Positions 18,121 through 26,903 of a stretch of 54,589 bases of DNA are shown piece by piece. The DNA is from Acidobacteriaceae bacterium (GTDB taxonomy: Bacteria > Acidobacteriota > Terriglobia > Terriglobales > Acidobacteriaceae). The notes beneath the pieces were generated by a model. It did not search any database, was not told the origin of the DNA, and was given only the letters and a program-made list of their open reading frames with translations. Within the stretch, counting starts at the first letter, position 1. Each line of letters opens with the position of its first letter. Where the stretch lies: NCBI GenBank assembly GCA_030038195.1, contig JASHPJ010000133.1, forward strand, positions 1 through 54,589, given 5' to 3'. Made by a program: the position numbers and the translations under genes.

Positions 18121-19347
18121 TCACGCCGGAGCCGATGATTCCGCCCCGGCATTCAGGAAGACCCGCTGCATCACGAAGTCGGGCGTCACCTGTTCTCCTG
18201 CCAGCAGCATTGCGGTGAGTTCCCCTCCCAGTACCTGCGGCGCGATCACGACATCCGGCTGCGCAAGCTTGACTCGGCTCAGGTGATGCGCATCGTTTAC
18301 CGCGGCGACAGTGCGGGTATTCGGCGCGAACTCCTTAACCGCAAGAACCACGAACGCGTTTTCCGAGTCGTCCGCCAGCATGGCCAGCACCGCTGCGGCA
18401 TGTTCCGCACCGGCCTCGCGGAGGGTCTCGATCATGCTGGGATCTCCGACGATAATGTCCGCATTCTTAGACTCTCCCGGTTCGGGTACTTCCCGCAGAA
18501 TGCGAGTCACCGCCAGGCCGCGTTTTGCGAGCTCTCGCGCCGTGTTGGCTGCGAGGGGAGTATTGCCGACCACGACGAAATGGTTCTCTCGTTTCATCTC
18601 TTTTCCTTTTCGGCTGACGATACGCTGGAGGCTTTGGCTCACCAGGGGAGCGATCACGGCCGTGAGTGAAGTGGCAAAAACAGCTACGCCAAGGACAATG
18701 ACGGAGATGGTGAACAGCCGGGCCTCAGGAGTTTGCGGGATGATGTCGCCATAGCCGACGGTGCTCATGGTGACCATGGCATAGTAGAGAGCGGTGACCA
18801 GATCGGTGATATGCGGCTTGAACTCCGCGCCAAGATAATACGCACCGAACGTGGCGTAGAGCAGCAGCATGAAGACAGAGGTCAGGGCGAAGAGCGTACT
18901 TGCCGCGATGCTCGACCGATCAAAGTGCCGCCAGCCGAGCAGGAGTGCGAAGACGATGAGGATGAAATACGCTGCCAGGAGCTCTCCGTGAACCTGTTTG
19001 CCGAGCAACACATTCACCGTTGCGGTGACCGCTAGCAACAAGGCAACCATCCATGCGAGCCGGGAACGCCAAAGCAGACCCAGCCCCATGGTCATCATGC
19101 CACAGCCGATGAACAGGGACGGCAGCTTGCGCAACTGGAGGTGGAACTCCCCGCTGACCAGGGTGCGCAGCCCCAGATACCAGTGACTGCCGAAGCCCCC
19201 TTGCAAGACCCAGTAGCCGGCCAGGATGAGCATCAGAGCAAGAGGGACATGAGGAAACCAGTATTGACCCCGAAAGAGGCGGTAGAGACGCTGGAGTCTA
19301 AGGCGCAATCGCTGGGTGCGCGACGTAATGATCTGGGGGTACTTCAT
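18121..19347 (-). CDS. kch: Kch-type voltage-gated-like potassium channel with RCK (TrkA-N) domain
   Basis: 408 residues. Several hydrophobic helices fill residues 33-235. The selectivity filter TVGYGD is at 196-201, between pore helix and last membrane helix. A cytoplasmic RCK/TrkA-N domain follows from about 255 (FVVVGNTPLAANTARELAKRG, DIIVGDPSMIETLREAGAEH, ADDSENAFVVLAVKE) and ends with VVIAPQVLGGELTAMLLAGE. The order and sequence match E. coli Kch closely, including the loss of the canonical GxGxxG in the Rossmann loop. It conducts K+ across the inner membrane under RCK control. It lies 28 bases downstream of the encapsulin gene on the same strand. Confidence 0.92.
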   Translation of the reverse strand: MKYPQIITSRTQRLRLRLQRLYRLFRGQYWFPHVPLALMLILAGYWVLQGGFGSHWYLGLRTLVSGEFHLQLRKLPSLFIGCGMMTMGLGLLWRSRLAWMVALLLAVTATVNVLLGKQVHGELLAAYFILIVFALLLGWRHFDRSSIAASTLFALTSVFMLLLYATFGAYYLGAEFKPHITDLVTALYYAMVTMSTVGYGDIIPQTPEARLFTISVIVLGVAVFATSLTAVIAPLVSQSLQRIVSRKGKEMKRENHFVVVGNTPLAANTARELAKRGLAVTRILREVPEPGESKNADIIVGDPSMIETLREAGAEHAAAVLAMLADDSENAFVVLAVKEFAPNTRTVAAVNDAHHLSRVKLAQPDVVIAPQVLGGELTAMLLAGEQVTPDFVMQRVFLNAGAESSAPA

Positions 19348-19375
19348 CGGTGCAGTGAACCACCTGGACCAAATC

Positions 19376-20188
19376 TCAGGACGATTTCTTTGACGGAGAC
19401 AGAGCGACAGAGGCCTCGCTGGTCAGGACGCGGAACACGAATGTCTCCTGGAGATACAGCTTCACTACAGACTCGTTGTGGCTGAGATAGCCGATCGAAA
19501 CATCCTGTCCTAGATTGAGTTGAAAATCGCCGCCTCGCGTCGTCAGGACGAACGCGCCCTGGATCGCCGGCGCCCAGATCAGGTTGCCATCCACAATGCG
19601 TTTGACGTGTTCGAGGACTGGATATCCGTGATCGCGAGTCTCGGCGAGCGTCGTATACTCATCGGCACCAAGCACGACCGAGTATGGACCGTTTACGCCG
19701 ACAAGGCGTAGCTGGCTCAATGCGTGCGCGACGGTATCCGGATATTCCCGCACATCCGCGGGGAGCGCATGGATTGGATTGCTGGTGTCTTCTCGAATGC
19801 CCTGGATGCCGGCGTCTTTGTATCCATCAAAGATCGCTCTGTCTTCCGCAAAGGCAATTTTCTTGGCGGCGTCTTTGGCCGGCTGCCAATCAGAGTCGTC
19901 CGATCCACGCTCCACATCATCGATCGTCTGGCGAGACAACTCGAACGGCACGTGCAATTCAACGAGAGGCTTGACCTCGCGCTGGTTGGCAATGATCCCC
20001 TCTGCGGGAGCCGAGATCGATTTCAGATGGCCGGTTCCAACTCCTGGCAAAGCGATGCCGCCAGCGGCTGGGACGTCCACAACGCGTCTTCCCGCAAGAT
20101 ATCTCTTGAGCGTGCGCGTGGTTTCTTCCTCAATCTGTGACCAAGCGGCATCGGAAACGGGTGCAAGTTCTCGATGGAGGTTATTCAT
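19376..20188 (-). CDS. Family 1 encapsulin nanocompartment shell protein
   Basis: 270 residues, the normal length for an HK97-fold encapsulin. Diagnostic stretches are LHRELAPVSDAAWSQIEEE at the N-terminus, then ARLPAD-like GRRVVDVPAAGG, PFELSRQTIDDVERGSDDSD in the E-loop region, EDRAIFDGYKDAGIQGI, and DFQLNLGQDVSIGYLSHN near the C-terminus. It self-assembles into a protein shell that takes up cargo carrying a short C-terminal targeting peptide. The gene starts 11 bases after the DyP peroxidase stop, and that peroxidase has such a peptide, so the pair forms an oxidative-stress compartment. Confidence 0.95.
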   Translation of the reverse strand: MNNLHRELAPVSDAAWSQIEEETTRTLKRYLAGRRVVDVPAAGGIALPGVGTGHLKSISAPAEGIIANQREVKPLVELHVPFELSRQTIDDVERGSDDSDWQPAKDAAKKIAFAEDRAIFDGYKDAGIQGIREDTSNPIHALPADVREYPDTVAHALSQLRLVGVNGPYSVVLGADEYTTLAETRDHGYPVLEHVKRIVDGNLIWAPAIQGAFVLTTRGGDFQLNLGQDVSIGYLSHNESVVKLYLQETFVFRVLTSEASVALSPSKKSS

Positions 20189-20199
20189 CGTTTTCTCCT

Positions 20200-21267
20200 T
20201 TAGTCTTGTTTCTCCTCTTTGAGCGATCCAATTCCGAGGGAGTCATCGTGAGCGGGCACGGTGGAAGGCGGCTCAGGTGTCAGCGGAGCGCCGGTCACGC
20301 TCGTGTCCGGAGCATCGGCGCTGATGTTATCCAGAAACGTTGCGGTCGGCACGAAGAACAAACTGCCGGTCGCCGGATGGCTGAAATCGAGCAGCCGGTC
20401 GTAGGTGCCGGGCGGATTGCCTATGAACATGTTCTCGAGCATCTTCTCGGTGACGCGCGGCGTGCGGCAATAGCCAATAAAGTATGTTCCGAATTCCTCC
20501 TGGCCTGGTCGTCCAAAAGGCATATTGTCCCGCAGTATCTGGAGCTGTTTTCCGTCCTCTTCGATGGATGTCAGAGCATTGTGCGCGTAGGCGGGCTTTT
20601 CGGCATCACTCAACTCGATATCAGAGAGCTTTCTGCGGCCGATAATGAGCTCCTGTGTCTCGACAGAAAGAGAATCCCATCCCTTCATGTCGTGAAGGTA
20701 CTTCTGCACGATGACGTAGCTGCCGCCTGCAAAGGCCGGGTCTTCGTTACCCACAATCGCAGCCTCGCTGGCAGCCGCGCCGCGTGGATTTTCCGTGCCA
20801 TCGACAAATCCAAGGAGATCGCGATCGTCGAAATATCGGAATCCGTGCACTTCGTCGGCAACTGTAACGATATCTCCAAGACTGCTTAAGATGCGTGTCT
20901 CCAGCTCAAAACAGAGGTCCATGCGTTTGGCGCGAATGTGAAACAGGATGTCCCCCGGCGTGGAGACGGCGTGGCGGTTGCCGGCGCGAAGCTCTCGAAA
21001 AGGGTGAAGCTCGGCGGGACGCGGCAAGCCAAAGAGCTTGTCCCAGGCATCTGACCCGAATCCAATAACACATGTAAGGCCGGCCTCGATATTCCGAAAT
21101 TCAACGGCGCGCACCAACCCTGAAAGGCCTGCGAGAAAAAAGCGCACCGCCGGATGGTTGCAGCGATCAGGCCGGATAGAGAGCACAAGAAAGATCGCCG
21201 AGCGCGTCAGCGGGCCGACCACCGGCTGGGGAAGAACGACTTCGTTGATCTCTTTGGGAGTATCCAT
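20200..21267 (-). CDS. DyP-type heme peroxidase, encapsulin cargo
   Basis: 355 residues. The DyP signature GFVDGTENP is at 153-161 (catalytic Asp156), a proximal-histidine region AYAHNALTSI is near 229, and ILRDNMPFG carries the distal arginine (about 246). The tail after residue 315 is flexible and proline-rich and ends DDSLGIGSLKEEKQD. The SLGIGSLK core is the classical family 1 encapsulin cargo-loading peptide. The enzyme reduces peroxides using heme inside the shell encoded just downstream. The gene is first in the order DyP, encapsulin, kch. Confidence 0.95.
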   Translation of the reverse strand: MDTPKEINEVVLPQPVVGPLTRSAIFLVLSIRPDRCNHPAVRFFLAGLSGLVRAVEFRNIEAGLTCVIGFGSDAWDKLFGLPRPAELHPFRELRAGNRHAVSTPGDILFHIRAKRMDLCFELETRILSSLGDIVTVADEVHGFRYFDDRDLLGFVDGTENPRGAAASEAAIVGNEDPAFAGGSYVIVQKYLHDMKGWDSLSVETQELIIGRRKLSDIELSDAEKPAYAHNALTSIEEDGKQLQILRDNMPFGRPGQEEFGTYFIGYCRTPRVTEKMLENMFIGNPPGTYDRLLDFSHPATGSLFFVPTATFLDNISADAPDTSVTGAPLTPEPPSTVPAHDDSLGIGSLKEEKQD

Positions 21268-21318
21268 TTCTTCAGTTTCAATCTCAATTTACGACTATCG
21301 ATCCCATGCACGCTGATG

Positions 21319-21432
21319 TCAATCCGTTGTTCGGATGCCCGCTTCGTCAAGGTGGGCCAATAGATCAATCAATGCCCCATCCAAATCAAAGATCAATGCT
21401 GGGATCAGTGCTGGAGAGGCCCGAACGCTCAC
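21319..21432 (-). pseudogene. N-terminal fragment of a HAD-family hydrolase
   Basis: On the complementary strand a GTG-started frame of 37 codons contains LIPALIFDLDGALIDLLAHL, which fits HAD motif I (FDxDGxLxD). It ends at a stop 21 codons after the first aspartate. The rest of a HAD phosphatase is absent, so this is a remnant at best. It lies just upstream of the DyP gene. Confidence 0.4.
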
Positions 21433-21953
21433 CCGAAACCTCCTAGACGCGCTACATCGTTTCGCTTCATCTGCAATGAAGTCCGGTTATTATTCCATCG
21501 TTACTGACAACGATCCCTTCCCATCCTATCGCGCGAACCACTGTCCAGTGAATTATAGAAACATATAGTTGCGTACCGCTCCTGCGCACGCCGGTTGAGC
21601 GGCGCGAGGCCGGCAGGTATCAATCCCGATGATGAGGGCCACTGCGTGCGATCTAGCAAGCTCTTAAACAGATTGCGTTCCGAGCTATCCTTATGCAGGA
21701 TTACGCAGCGGGATGCTCTTGCAGGTATGTGGCAATTCAGCCAAGACCCTATATGAAGACATAATTGTCGACCCCTCTTTCGCGTCGGTAGCATCGATAG
21801 GCGATGTGAGCCAGTCCTACTCGGACGGCGGAGTGCCAGAGTACGTCCAGGCTTGCTTCGACCTCCGCATCGGAATGAAGCGCCGACGCAATGCTGCCTG
21901 GGAATCCTTGCAAGGCGTGCATCGCAACCCGTTTTTTGTAAAGGAGACAATCC
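21433..21953. other. Intergenic region upstream of the Hsp20 gene
   Basis: About 520 bases with only unconvincing short frames on both strands. It must contain the Hsp20 promoter, but I see no heat-shock inverted repeat of the CIRCE type and no clear -35/-10 pair. Confidence 0.4.
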
Positions 21954-22481
21954 ATGTCGAAGTTGATGCTACGCGACCACATCTTTGAGCCGCTCCTGGA
22001 CGTTCGCCGGGATTTCGACCATGCCCTTCACCATCTTTTCAGGTACCACGCGGTGCCAGGGCTTTCCACGGAAGTTCTCGCCATGGTTCCACCCATTGAG
22101 ACATGGCTGGACGAAGCTGATAAACAGTTTCACCTCACCATGCCTTTACCAGGACTGACCCCGGAACAGGTCAGCGTCCATGTTCAGGGCAACTCGCTGG
22201 TCCTCTCCGGCGAACAAGAGACAGAGACCAAGGATTCCGCGAAGATGTTTTTTGAGCGCGAGATCACGACGCATAGCTTTCGACGCGTCATTCCGCTGCC
22301 TGATGGCAGCGACACCGGCAAGCTGACGGCGACACTGAGCGACGGAATTCTGGAGATCGTGGTCCCCATCGATCCGTCTGCGCTTCCGAAGAAGATCGTA
22401 GTTCAGTCCAAAGCCAAGACAGCAGAAACCGCTGCCAAAGCCGCACAAACCACGACCAAAGCACTTCAAACCACGAAATGA
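21954..22481 (+). CDS. Hsp20 / alpha-crystallin family small heat-shock protein
   Basis: 175 residues, start after AAAGGAGAC. The alpha-crystallin domain spans about residues 47-140: ETWLDEADKQFHLTMPLPGL, SLVLSGEQETETKD, HSFRRVIPLPDGSDTGKLTA and the strand DGILEIVVP. An IVV motif after KK serves as the C-terminal anchoring sequence. The tail is unusual: 25 residues of Lys/Ala/Thr-rich imperfect repeats (AETAAKAAQTTTKALQTTK). It works as an ATP-independent holdase for unfolding proteins in the cytoplasm. Confidence 0.93.
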   Translation: MSKLMLRDHIFEPLLDVRRDFDHALHHLFRYHAVPGLSTEVLAMVPPIETWLDEADKQFHLTMPLPGLTPEQVSVHVQGNSLVLSGEQETETKDSAKMFFEREITTHSFRRVIPLPDGSDTGKLTATLSDGILEIVVPIDPSALPKKIVVQSKAKTAETAAKAAQTTTKALQTTK

Positions 22482-22533
22482 CCCGACGCAAGTTTAGACT
22501 AGGGTTGCCTCTCGAATCGTCGAGCTGAATCGT

Positions 22534-24906
22534 ATGCAGCGCAGGATTGATGCCAATCTCGGTATTCAGGATGAACCCGATCGATGGGTGCATTCAGCTT
22601 GCATCCTGTGCTCCAATGGCTGCGGCCTTGACATTGCAGTGAAGGGTGGCCGGATCGTGGGAGTGCGCGGGGCCGCCAATCATCCTGTCAATTTCGGTCA
22701 TCTCGGTCCGAAGGGCGAGCACAGTTGGGTTGCCAACAACTCGAAGCGGCGAGGCACGATGCCGATGATCCGGAGGAGAAAAGGATCTCCGCTTGAGCCG
22801 GTTAGCTGGCCGGAGGCCATGGATTTTTTCATCGAGAAATTCAAGAACGCCTGGCAGCAAGGACATCAAAATCTGGCCTGTTACAACTCCGGCCAGCTCA
22901 CAATCGAGGGGTTTTATACACTCGGCAAGCTTTGGCGCGGTGGCTTGCAATCTTCCAACATTGATGGAAACACTCGGCTATGCACCGCGACTTCTGCCAC
23001 AGGTCTTATGGCCAATTTCGGCGTGGACGGTCCCGTTGCATCGTATGTGGATATCGATCATGCCGATCTGCTATGTCTATATGGCCACAACGTCGCGGAG
23101 TCGCAGACCGTCTTGTGGGAGCGGATGCTGGCCACGAAACAACAGAACGGCGCTCGAATTATCGTTGCCGATCCCCGCCGAACGCCAACGGTGCGACAGG
23201 GCGCTGATTTGCACCTGCAACTGCGGGTTGGAACGAATGTCGCGCTTATGAACGGCATCATTCATCTGCTGATCGCGCACGGCTGGGCGAAACGTGATTT
23301 TATCGCGCAGTACACGGTCGGATTCGATCAACTTGACGAGGTGACTCGCGAGTATCCGCCGGAGCGTGTTGCCCAGATCTGCGGCATCTCCCTGTGCGAC
23401 CTTGAAACTGCAGCCGAGTGGATCGGCACAACGCCGCGCATGGTCTCGACTGTCCTGCAAGGGTTCTATCAAAGCGTCGAAGCTACTGCCTCATCTTCCT
23501 TGGTAAACACAATGCACTTGCTCCTGGGCGCGATCGGCAAGCCAGGAGCGGGTCCGTTGCTGATGGCAGGACAGCCCTCGGCCATGTGCAACCGAGAGGC
23601 AGGCGCGGGAGGTTCCTTCCCTGCCTATCGCAATCCACACTGCGAAGCGCAGATGCGTGATCTGTGCGAATGCTGGAATCTGGACTTCGACAAATTCCAT
23701 CCCGAGGTGCCGAAGGACATCCTGCTCATGATGGAGGCCGCTGAACGTGGCGAGATCGAATTCATGTGGGTCATTGGGACGAACCCGCTCGTCAGCCTGC
23801 CTGATCAGAACCGCAGTAAGCGGATACTGCGCAAGCTTTTCCTGGTGGTTCAGGACCCATTCTTCGATGCGGAGACAGTCGATCTGGCAGACATCTATTT
23901 CCCGGCGGCGATGTGGGGTGAGAAAACAGGTTGCGTTACAAATGCCGAGCGCAGCGTCAATCTCTTGCTGAAGGCTGTTGATCCGCCTGGGCAGGCGCGG
24001 AGCGATTTCGATATCTTCGTCGAGGTCGCCAACCGGTTGGGATTCAAGGACCGGGACGGTGCGCCACTAATCCCGTTCAAGGAACCGAAGGATGCATTTG
24101 AGGAATGGCGCAAGGTGTCAAAAGGCCGCCCTTGCGATTATTCCGGGATGACCTACGAATTGATTCTGGAAATGGGCGCAGTTCGCTGGCCCTGTAATGA
24201 GCAACATCCCCGTGGTACCGAGCGCTTGTATGAGGATCTGAAATTCTGGACAGGCATCGACGAATGCGAAAGCTACGGTGCGGACTTGCTGACCGGCAAT
24301 GAGAATACACGCAGCGACTACGCGCGGATCGATCCCAAAGGCAAGGCGTTTCTCAGGCCAGTGCATTGGCGGCGACACCCGAACCCGACCTCTGAAGATT
24401 ATCCATTCCTGCTCAACACGGGACGCGTCGTTTATCACTTTCATACCCGTACAAAGACGGCCCGATCCAAAGCGCTGAACGAACGAGCGCCTCATCCGTA
24501 TGTAGAAATTCACCCGGCCGACGCTGCCCGCCTGGAGATCAGGCTTGGCGATATGGTCGAGATCAAGTCCCCGCATGGCCGGTGGGAGGGTATCGCTATG
24601 GTCGTTGATACAGTCCGGCCAGGGGAGGTCTTCGTGCCGTTCCATTACGGGCAAGGTTCGCAATCAGCCAACCAGCACACCTGGTACGCGCGGGACCCGA
24701 TCAGCCACCAGCCACAGCTTAAATCGTCGCCTGTAGCCGTGCGGAGACTCAGCTTCGGTCAGCCCGAGCCGTGGCTGCTGGCGCGGCTTGCGGAACTGAA
24801 TGGAGAATCGAATGTGCCCTTCGCTGCCCTGGAGTTCGGCGGCACCGTCAACTATGTGGTCGATGCACCGAAGGACCAGGCCATACCAGTTGGCACTTCG
24901 CATTAA
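22534..24906 (+). CDS. Molybdopterin oxidoreductase (nitrate reductase/formate dehydrogenase-like) lacking the fourth Fe-S cysteine
   Basis: 790 residues. The N-terminal Fe4S4 motif reads CILCSNGCGLD (Cys23, 26, 30), but where the fourth cysteine is expected the text is NFGHLGPKGEHSW, with Gly58 instead. The Mo-ligand region NTRLCTATSATG keeps Cys150. MGD-binding signatures follow: VADPRRTPTVRQGADLHL, GTNPLVSLPD, PAAMWGEKTGCVTNAER and the C-terminal beta-barrel domain from about 620 (FLLNTGRVVYHFHTRTKTA). I recall related actinobacterial proteins with the same LGPKG motif, so this is probably a subfamily feature. No small subunit or chaperone gene is adjacent. The electron donor is unknown. 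Confidence 0.88.
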   Translation: MQRRIDANLGIQDEPDRWVHSACILCSNGCGLDIAVKGGRIVGVRGAANHPVNFGHLGPKGEHSWVANNSKRRGTMPMIRRRKGSPLEPVSWPEAMDFFIEKFKNAWQQGHQNLACYNSGQLTIEGFYTLGKLWRGGLQSSNIDGNTRLCTATSATGLMANFGVDGPVASYVDIDHADLLCLYGHNVAESQTVLWERMLATKQQNGARIIVADPRRTPTVRQGADLHLQLRVGTNVALMNGIIHLLIAHGWAKRDFIAQYTVGFDQLDEVTREYPPERVAQICGISLCDLETAAEWIGTTPRMVSTVLQGFYQSVEATASSSLVNTMHLLLGAIGKPGAGPLLMAGQPSAMCNREAGAGGSFPAYRNPHCEAQMRDLCECWNLDFDKFHPEVPKDILLMMEAAERGEIEFMWVIGTNPLVSLPDQNRSKRILRKLFLVVQDPFFDAETVDLADIYFPAAMWGEKTGCVTNAERSVNLLLKAVDPPGQARSDFDIFVEVANRLGFKDRDGAPLIPFKEPKDAFEEWRKVSKGRPCDYSGMTYELILEMGAVRWPCNEQHPRGTERLYEDLKFWTGIDECESYGADLLTGNENTRSDYARIDPKGKAFLRPVHWRRHPNPTSEDYPFLLNTGRVVYHFHTRTKTARSKALNERAPHPYVEIHPADAARLEIRLGDMVEIKSPHGRWEGIAMVVDTVRPGEVFVPFHYGQGSQSANQHTWYARDPISHQPQLKSSPVAVRRLSFGQPEPWLLARLAELNGESNVPFAALEFGGTVNYVVDAPKDQAIPVGTSH

Positions 24907-24956
24907 TCAATCTGCCTGTAAAGAACTGGCAATTCTAACGAGGGAGAAAATGCAAA

Positions 24957-25184
24957 ATGGCCAGAACATTCAGAATTGGCGATCACGTAAGCTGGAACTC
25001 CGAGGCAGGTCACGTGTCAGGAACTATTATCGCGGTCCACACCAGAGACTTTGACTACAAGGGGTATGTGCATCATGCCTCGGAAAACGAACCTCAGTAT
25101 GAGATCAAAAGCGATAAGACCGACCATATCGCAGCTCATAAGGGCAATGCTCTTGAACTCTTACCTAACGAAGGCGAAGTGTGA
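24957..25184 (+). CDS. DUF2945 (HVA1/TUDOR-like) small protein
   Basis: 75 residues. It has the full DUF2945 pattern: FRIGDHVSWNSEAGHVSGTI at the start, then a central HHASENEPQYEIKSDKTDHI and the terminal HKGNALELL. The fold is a small SH3/Tudor-like barrel of unknown function; in fungi and bacteria it is often found with stress proteins. It follows the oxidoreductase by about 50 bases and has its own ribosome-binding site (GAGGGAG). Confidence 0.9.
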   Translation: MARTFRIGDHVSWNSEAGHVSGTIIAVHTRDFDYKGYVHHASENEPQYEIKSDKTDHIAAHKGNALELLPNEGEV

Positions 25185-25397
25185 TTTTGCCGTTCTTCAC
25201 CATGATTGGTGCGTATGCCGGGGGCACGCCTCTCTGGGAAACGGAACCACGGGTCTTGGACGACATGCTCATTCTCAATATGCGCACGGGCTATTTGCTT
25301 GCGCGCTGTCGTCGCGGTCATGCTCAGGCAGGTCAGCGGCGCAATTCTGAACATCGCCGGGAGCGCGGCATTGCCATCAGTGAACGGAGACATAAAC

Positions 25398-25799
25398 ATG
25401 CAGACGATATCGCTCGGCGCGAAGGGGCGTTCGACTCTCGTTGTCGCACACGAACACCTGGCCAACCGCCTTAAGGATCCATCGTTGCCGCCGGTGCTCG
25501 CCACACCGGTCATGGTCCTGGTGATGGAGAATGCCGCGCTCAACGCCATTCGAGGTTACCTGGAACCAGGCGAGAGCGCTGTCGGGACTGCAATCGATAT
25601 TCGTCACCTCGCGCCGACACCAGTCGGGCAGCAGGTGACGGCAGAAGCGGAGGTCACAAGCGTCGAGGGGCGGCGCATCGTCTTTGCCGTGAGCGCACGG
25701 GACGAGTTTGAAGACATAGGAAAGGGCATCCACGAACGCGTGGTCGTGAATCTCGACCGTGTAGCAGAGCGCCTCAAGGCAAAGAGAAGTCAAGGATAG
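25398..25799 (+). CDS. FlK-like hot-dog thioesterase
   Basis: 133 residues from the ATG at 25398 (GGAGAC upstream); an earlier in-frame start would add unrelated sequence. It matches the fluoroacetyl-CoA thioesterase family: VLATPVMVLVMENAALNAI contains the catalytic-type Thr and Glu, and IDIRHLAPTPVGQQV the catalytic-type His. The core strand EAEVTSVEGRRIVFAVSARD follows. It hydrolyses a small acyl-CoA; true fluoroacetyl-CoA specificity is unlikely. The 210 bases between it and the DUF2945 gene show no convincing gene. Confidence 0.85.
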   Translation: MQTISLGAKGRSTLVVAHEHLANRLKDPSLPPVLATPVMVLVMENAALNAIRGYLEPGESAVGTAIDIRHLAPTPVGQQVTAEAEVTSVEGRRIVFAVSARDEFEDIGKGIHERVVVNLDRVAERLKAKRSQG

Positions 25800-25923
25800 G
25801 AGCGCGATCAGACGCGGTTTTCGCGGCCTTCCTTGTTCACCATTGGCTTGAGACCGTAATCTGGATTCCAGTTGCGGCGGTGCTCCTGGCGCTGGGGTTT
25901 TTCGAACTCGCTGGAAGACCTAG

Positions 25924-26230
25924 TTAAGGCCTGAGTGTCACCTTGATGTAGCCATCCGCGCGCTGGTCGAAGCTAGCAAATACCCCGGGCGCCTGTTCCA
26001 ATGAAAGCCGGTGGCTGACCACCTGGCTTAGCCGTGCTGCGCCGTTGATGATGCGAAGCTTCTGTTCTATCGTTTGTCATCGTCGCAGCCCATGGCGATG
26101 CGAACGTTCTTGTTAAACAGCTTTGACCAGGGGATCATAAGCTACCCCTCCCCCCAGCGAAGGCAGGACGCCGCCAGGATCCTTTTCCGGCCACACTCCG
26201 ATAATGCCTAGCCGAGTCTCGGCGAAAGCG
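25924..26230 (-). pseudogene. Zinc-dependent alcohol dehydrogenase, C-terminal remnant with several frameshifts
   Basis: Three frames on the complementary strand carry successive pieces of one protein. First RLGIIGVWPEKDPG and LPSLGGGVAY, then after a shift IPWSKLFNKNVRIAMG and DDDKR followed by a stop, then after another shift LRIINGAARLSQVVSHRLSL and FDQRADGYIKVTLRP with a stop at 25926-25924. Together they match the last ~90 residues of a zinc alcohol dehydrogenase of the formaldehyde-dehydrogenase-like group. No catalytic domain remains. The ~120 bases before it include another open membrane-like tail (VAAVLLALGFFELAG) with no start codon. Confidence 0.75.
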
Positions 26231-26390
26231 AGCACGTCTCCTGCTCCAGATTTCACAGTATGTGTGGGGATGCCTTTGGGCGGGAGCGAATGCTGCGCCG
26301 AGCGCGGCGCGATCAGGAGAGCGCCTCTCCGCTTTCATTAGAGCAATTTCACAGATGGTGTACTCCCTCCCGAATCAGAAAAACAACCGC

Positions 26391-26459
26391 AGATCCTTCG
26401 ACTCCCTCGTGCCTTCCCTCATTGCATGAGGGAAAACACTTGGTCGCTCAGGATGACAA
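26391..26459. repeat. Degenerate acidobacterial intergenic repeat, copy B
   Basis: It starts AGATCCTTCGACTCC and ends CGCTCAGGATGACAAC, like copy A at 14391-14449. Its core differs and holds the perfect hairpin CCCTCATTGCATGAGGG (26417-26433). Confidence 0.5.
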
Positions 26460-26487
26460 CGCGATGAAAGAGTACAGCAACTCTGAA

Positions 26488-26607
26488 AATGCTATAGAAT
26501 TGGCCGAATACTTCATTCTCTGGACGAGCCTGAAGAAACTCCGGGCCAGTGAGGTTCTCGAGCTCTATCGGCTGCGCTGGCAGATAAGGTTGATTTTACG
26601 CGGATGA
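26488..26607 (+). pseudogene. IS4-family transposase remnant
   Basis: The frame reads NAIELAEYFILWTSL and then ASEVLELYRLRWQIRLILRG before a stop. The LELYRLRWQIE-like motif surrounds the last catalytic acid in IS4 DDE transposases (YREK-like region). Here the position after WQI is R instead of E, and nothing before or after belongs to a transposase. Confidence 0.65.
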
Positions 26608-26618
26608 CCGAGCTGCTT

Positions 26619-26771
26619 TCAGGGAGATACCCCTTGAAATGAGGGAACGCTGGTTCGTTTGGGTATAAATTGAATGGTATTCAGAAGTCTGCCGCCAGGC
26701 GTGGTATTTGGGTCTCCGGTTTCTTTTTCCCAGAGTTCCCAGTATTCGCGTTCGTGATCACTCAGATTCAA
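26619..26771 (-). CDS. Possible 50-residue hypothetical protein
   Basis: A TTG-started frame on the complementary strand reads SDHEREYWELWEKETGD and then GGRLLNTIQFIPKRTS. AGGAGG lies 12 bases upstream of the TTG, which is far. The composition is protein-like and charged, but I recognise no family. It sits in a region of broken genes and may be a fragment. Confidence 0.3.
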   Translation of the reverse strand: MNLSDHEREYWELWEKETGDPNTTPGGRLLNTIQFIPKRTSVPSFQGVSP

Positions 26772-26798
26772 GATCGCAAAAGACCTCCTGATGAGGCT

Positions 26799-26903
26799 TC
26801 ATTGCCGAAAGCGGAACACGACTCCCGCGCCGAGTTGTAGATTGTTCTGCACATCGGTTGTGCCATTAGAGCGGTTTCGCTTCCTATGTTGACAAGCCTG
26901 CAT
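26799..26903 (-). pseudogene. C-terminal tail of an outer-membrane beta-barrel protein
   Basis: The frame ends RSNGTTDVQNNLQLGAGVVF followed by RFRQ and a stop. This is the final strand pattern of acidobacterial porin-like outer-membrane proteins, ending in an aromatic-rich strand. Upstream only ~12 more codons stay open, so the rest of the barrel is gone. Confidence 0.4.

Noticed and set aside
22534..24906. Loss of the fourth Fe-S cysteine as a gene-inactivating mutation
   Set aside because: The whole frame is intact, the Mo ligand is kept and I recall homologues with the same LGPKG motif, so it is more likely a family trait.
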